DNA of 64,000 nucleotides from Winogradskyella sediminis. Lineage in GTDB: Bacteria > Bacteroidota > Bacteroidia > Flavobacteriales > Flavobacteriaceae. The position numbers were made by a program, and so were the translations under genes. The notes beneath the pieces are model-generated. The model saw nothing but the letters and a program-made list of their open reading frames with translations, had not been told where the DNA came from and did no database searches. Of the stretch, positions 1 to 9,200 are shown one piece after another (positions within the stretch are counted from its first letter, which is position 1; each line of letters opens with the position of its first letter). The stretch is from assembly GCF_003387355.1 (NCBI RefSeq), contig NZ_QUNH01000001.1, forward strand, positions 1,250,023 through 1,314,022. Direction: 5' to 3'.

Positions 1-990
1 GCCACCTCTTACAACAGAACCATTTGCTAATTGCACAGGACTATCAAATTGCGGAATAAGTAAACCAGCATCTAAACGTGGTCCCCAAGAATAGGTAATA
101 TTATCGTTGATGCCACCACCAAGACCATCAACATATTCAAACTGACCAGAATTTCCTTGACCATAAGAATTTTGAAAATCAGGTAATCTAAAGGCCGAAT
201 CTACAAACAATGAGGTGTTGATACTAATGCCTAAGCCTCTTTTGTTACTACCATTTTTAGTGTTGATAACAATAACACCATTAGAGGCTCTTGTACCATA
301 CAAAGCTGCAGCACTTGGTCCTTTTAAAACGGTAACAGACGCAATATCATCCGGATTTACTTCCATACCACCATTTCCAAAATCAATTTCTTGAAATCCA
401 GCAGCAGCTTCATTAGTAAAATTAAAAACAGTTTCGTTATTAATAGGTACACCATCTACCACAAACAAAGGATTGTTATTAGAAAAAGACGCTTCGCCTC
501 TAATGGTAATTTTAGAAGACGACCCAACACCAGTTGCGCCTTTTGTAACGGTTACACCAGCCAATTTGCCTTGTAAGTTGTCTAAAAAATTAATGGTTTT
601 TACCTCGTTTAAACTTTTTGAGGAAATCGCTTGTACAGCATAACCCAATTCTTTGGTATCGCGTTCTAAACCTAATGCTGTAATAACAACTTCATCTAAA
701 GCCGCAGAATCTTCTTCTAAAGTAACATTAATTAGGGTTTGGTCGCCAACCACAATAGTTTGAGATTTAAAACCTAAAAACGAAAATGTAAGTGTATCTG
801 AGTTAGACGAAACCACAATGTTGTACGTTCCATCGTCATTTGTTGTGGTGCCTAAACCTGTGTTTGATGTAATGTTTACAAACGGTAAAGGTGTTGCAGA
901 AACCGCATCTGTGACGATTCCGGTAATTGTAATTTGAGCATTACTGAAAAAGCATAAGCATAGCAGTAAGCCTGTGTAAATGTGCTTCAT
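1..990 (-). CDS. SusC/RagA-type TonB-linked outer membrane receptor, N-terminal part (runs off left edge)
   Basis: Reading leftward from the ATG at 988-990, the frame is open for 330 codons to the window edge, so the C-terminal barrel is missing. The protein starts with a signal peptide (MKHIYTGLLLCLCFFSNA), followed by a carboxypeptidase-regulatory-like beta-sandwich (about residues 20-105, GTTTNDDGTY) and a TonB plug with the LDEVVITALG start, VLKGPSAAALYG and ASNGVIVINTKNG signatures typical of SusC. Such receptors bind TonB and import large ligands through the outer membrane. It lies 88 bases downstream of the DUF2064 gene on the same strand, so it probably belongs to the arsenosugar cluster. 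The substrate is not visible in the sequence. Confidence 0.93.
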   Translation of the reverse strand, partial: MKHIYTGLLLCLCFFSNAQITITGIVTDAVSATPLPFVNITSNTGLGTTTNDDGTYNIVVSSNSDTLTFSFLGFKSQTIVVGDQTLINVTLEEDSAALDEVVITALGLERDTKELGYAVQAISSKSLNEVKTINFLDNLQGKLAGVTVTKGATGVGSSSKITIRGEASFSNNNPLFVVDGVPINNETVFNFTNEAAAGFQEIDFGNGGMEVNPDDIASVTVLKGPSAAALYGTRASNGVIVINTKNGSNKRGLGISINTSLFVDSAFRLPDFQNSYGQGNSGQFEYVDGLGGGINDNITYSWGPRLDAGLLIPQFDSPVQLANGSVVRGG

Positions 991-1078
991 ATTAAGACCA
1001 CAATGTGTGGCGATTTTTTTGAGATGTTTTGGTTTGAATGAAAAAATCGTGGGAATTAGAACAATTTAAATTCCCGTT

Positions 1079-1759
1079 TTAAATATGAAGTAAAATAGGC
1101 GAGCCTTTGTTATGGTGCTTTTTGAAAATTGATTTATCATGAAAAACAGCCGTAAAACTAGAGTTTGTTTGAATGGCTTTCCGAAGCTTTAAGAGTAACT
1201 TTTTTATCTTAAAATCTAACGGTTTGAAACTTTCTAAGATTAGCTCAAAATCCGAAGCATCATCGATATCTGATAAAGTTTCAAGATAAGCGGTTTTTAT
1301 TTGTTGCTGTTGTAGTTCCGCATTTAAACAATGACGAAGTTGTTTGGTTTGCCAAGGTAAATTCTGAATTTTAGTGGTATTAAAATGCGTTTGTTTGAAA
1401 CCCATTAAATAAAAACCACCATCCGTAGAAGGTCCTAAAACAACATCAGAATGATTTAGTTTGTCCTTTGCCTTTAATATATGATTGGCTGTAAGATGCG
1501 GTATATCATTACCAAGCGTAATAACCTGGTTAAAACCTTTGTTGTAAATGGCATCAATAGCATTTGTAAAACGCTCGCCAAAGGTGTTTCCTATTTGTTC
1601 TTTTTCAGAATAATGAAAATAAGGTAAACCTGTTTTTTCAACCGTTTTTACCGTTTTAGAATCTAGCAATTCAAAAAAATCAGCAGAAGCAACTGATGAA
1701 GACATCAATTCTTTTTCTGCAGAATTTGCAAAGATTAATATGGCGGTTTTTTTATTCAT
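1079..1759 (-). CDS. DUF2064 / TIGR04282-type glycosyltransferase, arsenosugar cluster
   Basis: A 226-residue cytoplasmic protein with a GT-A-like nucleotide-sugar fold. It starts with the beta strand KKTAILIFANSAE, has LGNDIPHL at about residues 82-89 and LGPSTDGGFYLMG at about 108-120, the conserved DUF2064 core. Proteins of this family (TIGR04282) accompany ArsS in arsenosugar-type clusters and are thought to handle sugar transfer; the exact reaction is unknown. It follows arsS on the same strand after 36 bases. A short palindrome (1765-1784) sits five bases upstream of the ATG and may lie in the ribosome-binding region. Family assignment is firm, the substrate is inferred. Confidence 0.85.
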   Translation of the reverse strand: MNKKTAILIFANSAEKELMSSSVASADFFELLDSKTVKTVEKTGLPYFHYSEKEQIGNTFGERFTNAIDAIYNKGFNQVITLGNDIPHLTANHILKAKDKLNHSDVVLGPSTDGGFYLMGFKQTHFNTTKIQNLPWQTKQLRHCLNAELQQQQIKTAYLETLSDIDDASDFELILESFKPLDFKIKKLLLKLRKAIQTNSSFTAVFHDKSIFKKHHNKGSPILLHI

Positions 1760-1764
1760 ATGTC

Positions 1765-1784
1765 ATTCCTACGTAGGCAGGAAT
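1765..1784. repeat. short palindrome of the ATTCC-type intergenic repeat family
   Basis: ATTCCT and AGGAAT arms flank a CCTACGTAGG core. It lies immediately upstream of the DUF2064 start codon and resembles the elements in front of argH, ilvA and ilvB in this window (an ATTCC...GGAAT hairpin followed within 20 bases by ATG). Confidence 0.7.
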
Positions 1785-1795
1785 CTAAATTTGTT

Positions 1796-2857
1796 TTAAG
1801 CAACAACACCTTGGCAGCTGCTTCCGGCACCTGCAGTACAACCATAGCAATGTTGTGAAATGACGATGTTTCGTCCTTCTAATAATTCTTCATTGAATTC
1901 TGAAATATGTTTAGACTTACTATTTACAGGCAATTCTAACATTTGGTTAAAATCGCAATCAAATAAATAGCCATCCCAACTAATGGATAGTGTATTAGTA
2001 CACATCACATTTTTTACAGCAGCAGGATTATAAGCTTCAACCAACGAATACATATAATCTTCGTAGTTTTCTGAAGCGATTAAATAATCTAAGAATCGTG
2101 CGATAGGTAAATTAGTAATCGCAAATAGATTATGAAATTCAATACCAAAATCTTCCATTAAGGCCTTTTTAAAATCCTTTTCCATCGCAGCTTGGTCTCC
2201 AGGTAAAAAAGCGCCTGACGGATTGTAAACTAAATCTAATTTTAAATCGCTTCCTGGCATGCCATAACCAACCGCATTTAATTCTTGTAAGGCTTTAATA
2301 GATTTATCAAAAACACCATCACCACGTTGTTTGTCTGTTTTTCCACGTGTCCAGTGAGGCATAGAACTTACCACATGTACATTGTGTTTTTTAAAGAATT
2401 CAGGTAAATCGTAGTATTTTTTGTTCGCCCGAATTATGGTCAAATTAGAGCGTACAATGAAATCTTTAATTCCCGCTTTGGCAGCTTCCTCAACAAACCA
2501 TCTAAAATCGGGATTCATTTCTGGTGCACCTCCTGTTAAATCTAAAGTATGTGCGCCTGTGTTTTTAATAACCTCAAGACATTGTCTCATGGTATCTCTA
2601 GTCATAATTTCCTTTCGGTCTGGACCAGCATCTACGTGGCAATGGTCACAAACTTGGTTACACATATAGCCAACGTTGATTTGTAGAATTTCAAGCTTTT
2701 TAGCTTTTAAAGGAAATTGACTCGTTTCGGAAATTTTGTTTTTAAACGTTGGTAATTCGCCATTCTGAAAAATACCATTAGAAAGAATCTCTATTTGTTT
2801 ATTACTTTGTGCTAAATCGCTTCCTTGCTTTTTTAGGGATTTTGTTGCTGTCGCCAT
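1796..2857 (-). CDS. arsS: arsenosugar biosynthesis radical SAM protein ArsS
   Basis: A 353-residue radical SAM enzyme with CNQVCDHCH at residues 66-74, the CxxxCxxC ligands for the SAM-binding 4Fe-4S cluster, and a GGAPEMNP motif near residue 109 for SAM contact. The C-terminal DUF3641-like part carries further cysteines (CTNTLSISWDGYLFDC and CYGCTAGAGSSC at the very end), consistent with auxiliary Fe-S or metal binding. Length and both domains fit the ArsS family, which attaches the 5'-deoxyadenosyl moiety to a methylated arsenical in the proposed arsenosugar route. Neighbours (CMD protein, DUF2064 transferase, SusC receptor) support this. No arsM is present in the window; it could lie beyond the left edge. 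Confidence 0.9.
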   Translation of the reverse strand: MATATKSLKKQGSDLAQSNKQIEILSNGIFQNGELPTFKNKISETSQFPLKAKKLEILQINVGYMCNQVCDHCHVDAGPDRKEIMTRDTMRQCLEVIKNTGAHTLDLTGGAPEMNPDFRWFVEEAAKAGIKDFIVRSNLTIIRANKKYYDLPEFFKKHNVHVVSSMPHWTRGKTDKQRGDGVFDKSIKALQELNAVGYGMPGSDLKLDLVYNPSGAFLPGDQAAMEKDFKKALMEDFGIEFHNLFAITNLPIARFLDYLIASENYEDYMYSLVEAYNPAAVKNVMCTNTLSISWDGYLFDCDFNQMLELPVNSKSKHISEFNEELLEGRNIVISQHCYGCTAGAGSSCQGVVA

Positions 2858-2908
2858 TAATCTATTTCGGGTTTTGAATGCTTGCTAATTAATTGAGTAC
2901 TGGTTTTA

Positions 2909-2932
2909 CCCCTTTTTGAAAATTAAAAGGGG
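2909..2932. terminator. GC-capped hairpin between the CMD gene and arsS
   Basis: Perfect arms CCCCTTTT and AAAAGGGG with an 8-base loop. The T-run lies on the plus-strand side (after 2932), against the direction of the flanking genes, so on the minus strand it is better read as an RNA stem between two cistrons than as a classical terminator. Confidence 0.45.
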
Positions 2933-2937
2933 CTTTT

Positions 2938-3273
2938 TTACCCATCTAGTTTATTAACCTTGTTCATCATTTGTACACCATGAACCAAGGTTGCACCACT
3001 TTTTATGGCAGCACCAACATGGATTGCTTCCATCATTTCTTCTTTGGTGACTCCTCTTTGAAGCGAATCTTTAGTGTAAGCGTCTATACAATAAGGACAT
3101 TGTTCTGTGTGTGCTACAGCCAAAGCAATTAATGATTTTTCACGAGCGGTTAAAGCACCTTCTTCAAATACTTTTCCGTAATAGTCAAAGAATTTGTTTC
3201 CTAATTCCTCGCTCCATTCTGTAATTTTTCCAAATTTGCGTAAGTCCGCAGCATCATAATATGGTTTTGACAT
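2938..3273 (-). CDS. arsenosugar cluster peroxidase-like protein (carboxymuconolactone decarboxylase / AhpD fold)
   Basis: A 111-residue all-helical protein of the CMD/AhpD family. It has HTEQCPYCIDAY at residues 55-66, the CxxC (C59, C62) redox pair of AhpD-like alkylhydroperoxidases, and a C-terminal helix EAIHVGAAIKSGATLVHG. A small CMD protein of this kind is a regular partner of ArsS, where its role is unproven but probably redox. It is the first gene of the arsS run on the minus strand. It is separated from the deaminase gene upstream by 91 bases, enough for its own promoter. Confidence 0.85.
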   Translation of the reverse strand: MSKPYYDAADLRKFGKITEWSEELGNKFFDYYGKVFEEGALTAREKSLIALAVAHTEQCPYCIDAYTKDSLQRGVTKEEMMEAIHVGAAIKSGATLVHGVQMMNKVNKLDG

Positions 3274-3364
3274 ATGTTTGTATTTTGATTAAAAAAATCA
3301 ATATACTACATTCTGTCGAAGTTAAATCTTAAAGATTACAGAATTTTGAAGAAAACTCTACAAT

Positions 3365-3838
3365 TTAATAGGCTGTTTTATCAACTTTCTTGGTCCATTC
3401 CTGAAATGGTTCTAAAGCCACTTCTCTGGCTAATTGCTCAAAAGGGATACTTCTTTTCTCGTAAGGCAGGGGGATTTCTTTGTAAATAAATTCGTCATCA
3501 AAGCCAATATTAGCAGCATCTATTTGGTTACTTCCGTAGTAAACTTTATCTGGTCGTGCCCAATAAATAGCCCCTAAGCACATTGGGCAAGGTTCGCACG
3601 AAGTGTAAATTTCACAACCGTCTAATTGAAATGAATCTAAATTTTTACAAGCATCTCTAATAGCTGTAACTTCTGCATGTGCCGTTGGATCGTTAGTTGA
3701 GGTAACTTTGTTATTTCCTCGTCCTACAATTTTTCCATCTTTTACAACGACGCAACCAAATGGGCCACCTTCATTATTGTTCATACCTTTTAATGCCGCG
3801 TTTACGGCTTCTTTCATAAATTTCTTTTTATCTGTCAT
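3365..3838 (-). CDS. nucleoside/guanine deaminase (CDA fold)
   Basis: A 157-residue zinc-dependent deaminase. The HAEV motif (H54, proton-shuttle E56) and PCPMC (C84, C87) form the catalytic zinc site. FGCVVVKDGKIVGRG near the N-terminus and the C-terminal extension FQEWTKKVDKTAY resemble GuaD-type guanine deaminases more than TadA. Likely role: purine salvage or catabolism in the cytoplasm. It stands alone, 83 bases downstream of tamL's end on the opposite side and 91 bases from the CMD gene. The family is firm; guanine as substrate is inferred, and other bases (for example cytosine or triazines) cannot be ruled out. Confidence 0.88.
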   Translation of the reverse strand: MTDKKKFMKEAVNAALKGMNNNEGGPFGCVVVKDGKIVGRGNNKVTSTNDPTAHAEVTAIRDACKNLDSFQLDGCEIYTSCEPCPMCLGAIYWARPDKVYYGSNQIDAANIGFDDEFIYKEIPLPYEKRSIPFEQLAREVALEPFQEWTKKVDKTAY

Positions 3839-3921
3839 AGGTAATTAAAGTCTATTATTTAGTTTATAAGTATCAAATGGCTTTTTAAGTGCCAAAAGCG
3901 AATATAGAAAATCAAATAAAT

Positions 3922-6207
3922 TTAAAACGAATAGCCAATGGCAAAATTTAATACGGAATCATCAATTCTAAAATTCCATCGGTCTCCTTCTTCTAAAGAA
4001 GGGTCGTGAAATGGTGCTGCTAAATCGAAACGAATCACAAATCCTTGCACATCAATTCTAAGTCCTACACCAGTTCCCATTCCTAATTCATTAATAAAAT
4101 TAGAGGTGAATTTATCTTCTCCATTAAAACTCGGATTGGTTTTAGAATTCCAAACATTTCCTGCATCGGCAAATATAGCTCCTTTAAAGAATGAAAATAT
4201 AGGGAAACGGTATTCTGCATTGGCCTCTAACCGAATGTTTCCGGTTTGATCAAAGAATGTACCGTCACTATCGGTATAATCATCTGAGTTATAGGTTCCA
4301 GGACCTAGTGAGCGAATGCTAAAGGCTCTTACACTATATGGTCCGCCTGAAAAATATTGTTTCACATATGGAATTACTTCCGAATTGCCATAAGGCATCC
4401 CATAGCCAGCAAATAAACGGGTGGCTATTGTTTGCGATTTGTTTTTTCCGAAATTGAGATGGAATCTAAAATCCATATCAGCCTTGGCATATTGTGCGTA
4501 TTGTAATCCTAAGAAGGTTTTAGGTTCATCAGCGCCTTGATCTTTACTTAATAGACTAATGGAATTTCCGGCAACATCTATAGTGGTGTTGAGGTAAAAT
4601 TGATTTGCATCGTTGCTGTCTACCATTTCATTATAAGTAAAGGAAAACGTTAAACCAGAAATAAACTGCTGATCGAAACTGAGTTCTAAATACGGGTTGT
4701 TGTCTAAAATGGCTTCAAATTCTGTACTCGTTTTTAGAAGTTGTGTGTAATTTACCGAAATCGGATTAAACTCGTAAGTAATGTAACGATTAGCATTCCA
4801 TGCATAACCAAATAAAGCACTTCCAGATAATAGGGTGTATAATTTACTTCGACTTAAATAATCGACACCAAGGCTGGTTTTTGTTTTGGGTATAGAGTAT
4901 TCAAAGAAGTCTTCATTAAAAGTATAAGGAAAGATAACTCTAGGGAAAATAAGTTCACTTTTTAGACCTAATTCCAAACTGCTGAGTCCGGCATTATCAC
5001 CACTGCCAAATTGGGTTTCGTAACCAACATTTCCACTAATATTAAGTGTTTCTCCTCCTTTAAAAAGATTCCGGTTACTATAGGTTAAAGCGAGGTTTGG
5101 ACCTGTGAAATTATTAGATTTTGTAACTGCTTGTAATTCGGCACGAACGGCACGTTTTGTTAAAGGCGACAAGTATATGTTGGCTTCTAAAACGCCTAAG
5201 CTATCCGTTAAAAGTGAATCTAATTCTTTATATTGAATATTAACATATTTGTAAGCTCCGATAGAGGATAAGCGCCTTGCTGTATTTTTTGAAGCAAGGG
5301 GGTCGTAAATGTCGTTTTCATTTAGAGTGATGTATTTGTCGAGATACTTTGGTTTAATAAAAAGCGTGTCTTGGTAATAGTTTTTTTCTTTAAAACGTTC
5401 TACCGACGTGTGCGTGGAATCTTGTAAATCGTAATTAGGAAAAACATTTATGCGACGTACTTGGTAAGGTACGGTCGCTTTTTGGGGTACTTCGGCTTTT
5501 AATTTTAAGAATAAATTGAACCGTTTATTATCGTACTGATTGGTGTCGGCTTCAAATGTGAAAAATTCGGAATTAAAATTATAGTACCCTTTCTTTTTTA
5601 AGATACCATCTATACGTTGACGCTCTAACTTCATATGTGAAAGGTCAAAGTTTGAACCTATTTTAAAAGGAGATTTTTTTATTTCTTTGGCAACCTCTTC
5701 ATGGATTGGTGAAGGCATGGAATCTAATTGGTAACTCGCCATTTTGTACGGTTGTGCTACATTGATATTGTAATTTACGGATGCTTTTGTGTCACCTTCA
5801 ACGATGGTTGAGCTTGCTGAGCTGTAAAAGAAACCTTTGTTTTCTAAACGGTTTCTTAAGATTTCTTCAACTTCAAAGGGTTCAACATCCGATTGGTAAA
5901 TAGGTTTTTCTCCGATTTTTTTATTTAACCATCGATTTATAAATCCTGGATTTTCTTTTTGCGATTTGTAATAATAATATAACCCTAAATACATGCCCAA
6001 GAACTTTGAATTTGGTTCTGGTCTTAAAACGGTTTCTAATTCCGTTTTTAAATTCTTAGTATCTTGAACTGTTGAATCTGCTTCAATTTCAATTTTAGCA
6101 CCTGTATATAATTTTTCGTCTTCAGGAATATATTTTGTAATACTGCAAGAGTATACCAATATCCCGAAGCTTAAGAGAGCGATACTATGTTTTAAAAATC
6201 GTTTCAA
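3922..6207 (-). CDS. tamL: TamL: lipoprotein form of TamA/BamA-family outer membrane assembly protein
   Basis: A 761-residue Omp85-superfamily protein. The N-terminus MKRFLKHSIALLSFGILVYSC has a lipobox with the acceptor Cys at residue 21. This marks it as TamL, the acylated TamA variant known in Bacteroidota, rather than a simple signal-peptide BamA. POTRA-like repeats fill about residues 30-340 and the D15 barrel about 370-761, ending in aromatic FAIGYSF as expected for BAM recognition. VRAFSIRSLGPG matches the conserved VRGF/Y-type motif of the L6 loop. It begins two bases after the tamB stop, so the two are translationally close and presumably form one translocation/assembly complex spanning the envelope. 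Confidence 0.9.
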   Translation of the reverse strand: MKRFLKHSIALLSFGILVYSCSITKYIPEDEKLYTGAKIEIEADSTVQDTKNLKTELETVLRPEPNSKFLGMYLGLYYYYKSQKENPGFINRWLNKKIGEKPIYQSDVEPFEVEEILRNRLENKGFFYSSASSTIVEGDTKASVNYNINVAQPYKMASYQLDSMPSPIHEEVAKEIKKSPFKIGSNFDLSHMKLERQRIDGILKKKGYYNFNSEFFTFEADTNQYDNKRFNLFLKLKAEVPQKATVPYQVRRINVFPNYDLQDSTHTSVERFKEKNYYQDTLFIKPKYLDKYITLNENDIYDPLASKNTARRLSSIGAYKYVNIQYKELDSLLTDSLGVLEANIYLSPLTKRAVRAELQAVTKSNNFTGPNLALTYSNRNLFKGGETLNISGNVGYETQFGSGDNAGLSSLELGLKSELIFPRVIFPYTFNEDFFEYSIPKTKTSLGVDYLSRSKLYTLLSGSALFGYAWNANRYITYEFNPISVNYTQLLKTSTEFEAILDNNPYLELSFDQQFISGLTFSFTYNEMVDSNDANQFYLNTTIDVAGNSISLLSKDQGADEPKTFLGLQYAQYAKADMDFRFHLNFGKNKSQTIATRLFAGYGMPYGNSEVIPYVKQYFSGGPYSVRAFSIRSLGPGTYNSDDYTDSDGTFFDQTGNIRLEANAEYRFPIFSFFKGAIFADAGNVWNSKTNPSFNGEDKFTSNFINELGMGTGVGLRIDVQGFVIRFDLAAPFHDPSLEEGDRWNFRIDDSVLNFAIGYSF

Positions 6208-6209
6208 AT

Positions 6210-9200
6210 TTAATGTTGTTTTTGTTCTATGCTTTGGTCTGTGTTAGCTGCTTTAGCTTCTTGTTTTTCTTCAGCTTCTTCTTGTTCTTTTTTGTTCTTT
6301 TTAGATCGTAAAATAGCCTCCCAAAGTTCACTGAATTGGTTAAATTCTTGCGTAAAGATTAGTCCTATGCCACTAACAATGGTTTGGCCATCAATTACGT
6401 TTTCAAATTCACTTTTTCTAAAGCCCTTTAATCGGTACCTGCCATCTTCAGTAATAGTGTATTCTAAACTGACGTTACCAATAATCGGTGTTTCTTCTCC
6501 CGTACTGCTACTGCCTTGCACGTCCACTTCGCTACCAACGCTTACCGTTAGTCTGTCGTTAAATAATTTTTTCTGAGCAGCAATATCCAACTGTGTGCGA
6601 TCTGTTGGTGCATCTCCTTGATAATCGGTGTAGCTATTAAGTCCAAAATCGAGTTCTATGCCAGATTGACCTAATAATTTATCTGAAAATGAATTTAATT
6701 GGTCAGAGACAGCATCGTTTAAATTGTCTCTGGCAATGGTAGCGAAACCACCAGAACTACCATCGCTACCAGAATCTGGATAAAATCGATTAAGCACTAA
6801 TAGTGAAAATACTTGACGATTAAGCTCGCCTTCTTGCTGGTTGACTTGTTGCACTCTACTGTAAACTTGGCCTCCAATAGCTCCTTGTTCTTCTTCTGGC
6901 ATATCTAAACCAAAGGTTATTTTGGGTTGCAGTAATTCTCCATCGATATTAAGGTAAACATTAAACGGCAAGACTTGTTTAAATTTATTTTGAACAGAAG
7001 GGTCTGAACCCGAAATCTGAGAAGCCATTAATCCTGAAGCAGAGGTTTCAAGATTATAAATGGCGCGAACATCGAGTTCGGCATCAAGGGGATCACCAGA
7101 CCAAGTAACACGACTTCCTGAAGCCATTAAAAATTTTCTGTTAACTAAATTGTATAAGTTCAGTTCGTAATGGCCATCTATTATTTCGTAAGAACCGGTA
7201 AGTGTAATACGACCGTTTGGCGTCATTGTAAAAAGAAGTTCACCTTCGCCAGATGCTTTAAAATTGTCTCCAGTTTCTTCGTCTAAGACCACTGTTACGG
7301 CTGCATTTTTACCAATATTAATTTGAGAAGAAATATCAAAGCCTTTTATTGTGGCTGTTTCTTCTTCCGTTTGCGTTAGAATAGCATCAGGATTTTCACG
7401 ATTTACAAAAGTGACAACTCCATCGCGTTCTTCAATGCTTGCTACTGAAGCAGGCATAACGTAAGTGAAATCGGTATCAGAACCTATAGTAAGTTTGGCA
7501 TCTAATTTAGGGATTTGTAAATCGCCCGTAAGTTTGGCGTTGGCATTAAAAGAGGCTTTGCCATAAAAATTCTCATTATCTTCTTTAGTGGCATTTAAAA
7601 CCTGAAAATTTGTAGCTTTTACATTGAGATCAAAAGTTGGATTTACAAAACGTTCTGTACCTACCGTTCCAGAGAGTACCAAGGCATTTTTATTTTCATC
7701 TTTAATGGTGAAATCCGTCATGGATAGACCTGCATTGTTAATGTTCAATTTTTCATCAGCCATACTAAATTCAGAGTTGAGTTTGGCAATATTAAATGTG
7801 GCATCTTTGAAGTTTAAAAAACCATTGTACTGTGGATCTGCAGTGGTGCCAGTAACCTTAAAATTACCGGTGAAATAACCTTCTCCTTCTTTTACTTCAC
7901 CCAATGAAAGGGTATTGAGTGCTTTCATCTTAAATGTATTAATATCTAAATCGAGATCGAGGTTTGCAGATTTACCAGTTACCGTATAGTCACCTGCGAG
8001 ATCAAAATCGATATCACCACCTTTTAAACCTGCATTAAAAGCATAATTATTTGTTTCTATAGAATTTCCGTTAAGACTAAAAGTGCCTAAATTTGTATCT
8101 AATAATTCAAATTCTTCAATATTAATATTGGCTAGAATCCCAGTGTTTCCAAAAGGATTTTCTAAGATAAAATCACCATTTAATCTACCGTTGGCTAGTT
8201 CAGATGTTGGACTTAAGTAATTAAAAACTTCGTTGATATCAAAATCTTCAAAGGTTATGGCGACATGTTGATTTTCAATACGTTCTAACTGGTCTGTTAG
8301 AGTGATGGACTGACTGTTTTTTGTGATTTTAAAAGCGTTAAATTCTAAATGCTTATCAGTTATAATCATTTCATTCTCTTGAGGAATGGTCCATGGTTCT
8401 TTATTTAAAATTAAATTTTCAGGATTTACAGTAAATGCTAAACGATCACGATTTCCTGTGAGTTTTGTGTTGACGTTCAGTAATTGTTCATCGTCATGAT
8501 AACCTAAAAAATCTAAAGCTAATTCATGATCTGATTGTTTCCCTTTAATAATTGTTTTAGGCACGTCTAAAGGACCAGCATTAATATTTTTAAAGCCAAG
8601 ATTGAAATTGAAATTATCTTTATCGGTATCCATGGAAAGTACAAGACTATCTATAGTATTACCACTATAATTAAAGTGCGGAGCTGTGATATTTGCCGTT
8701 AGTAAACGGTCTCTTTCTTTAAAATCTATGGCTACATCAATGGTGTCTAAATCTTGTACATTGACTAAAAACACATCATTGAGTAATGGAGATTCAGAAA
8801 TTTTCCCCTTAAGTTTTAGGTTAACGAAATCTGTTATGGTATCAGACACGGCTTCATCTCGGTAAAAATAACTTAATACATGCCGTTTTAAAGCTTTGCT
8901 AAAGGTTTGTGGATTGGTGTTAGATTCTAAGTTTAAATGAACCATTTTATTAGTTAATGCCACAGATGTCGTATCGTTTGCTACAAATGCGGAAGCGTCA
9001 ATTTCACCAATTAAATAACTATTGTTATCGTACACAACCACACCGTTATCTACTAAAGCATTGGCATTGTAGCGGTCTCCGTTACCCTTAAATTCTGCAT
9101 TGATGTGCATGGCTGTTTTAACATTTCTGCTCATCAAACCTAAAGCTTGTAAGTTGGCACCTATAATGTCCACTTCTAATTTTGCTTCAGGTTGTATAGA

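Noticed and set aside
391..576. 61-residue plus-strand frame inside the left SusC gene
   Set aside because: Antisense shadow of the plug domain, whose motifs are clear on the minus strand.
2909..2932. Terminator of the CMD gene
   Set aside because: The T-run is on the wrong strand for that gene and arsS continues 50 bases later; kept only as a hairpin.
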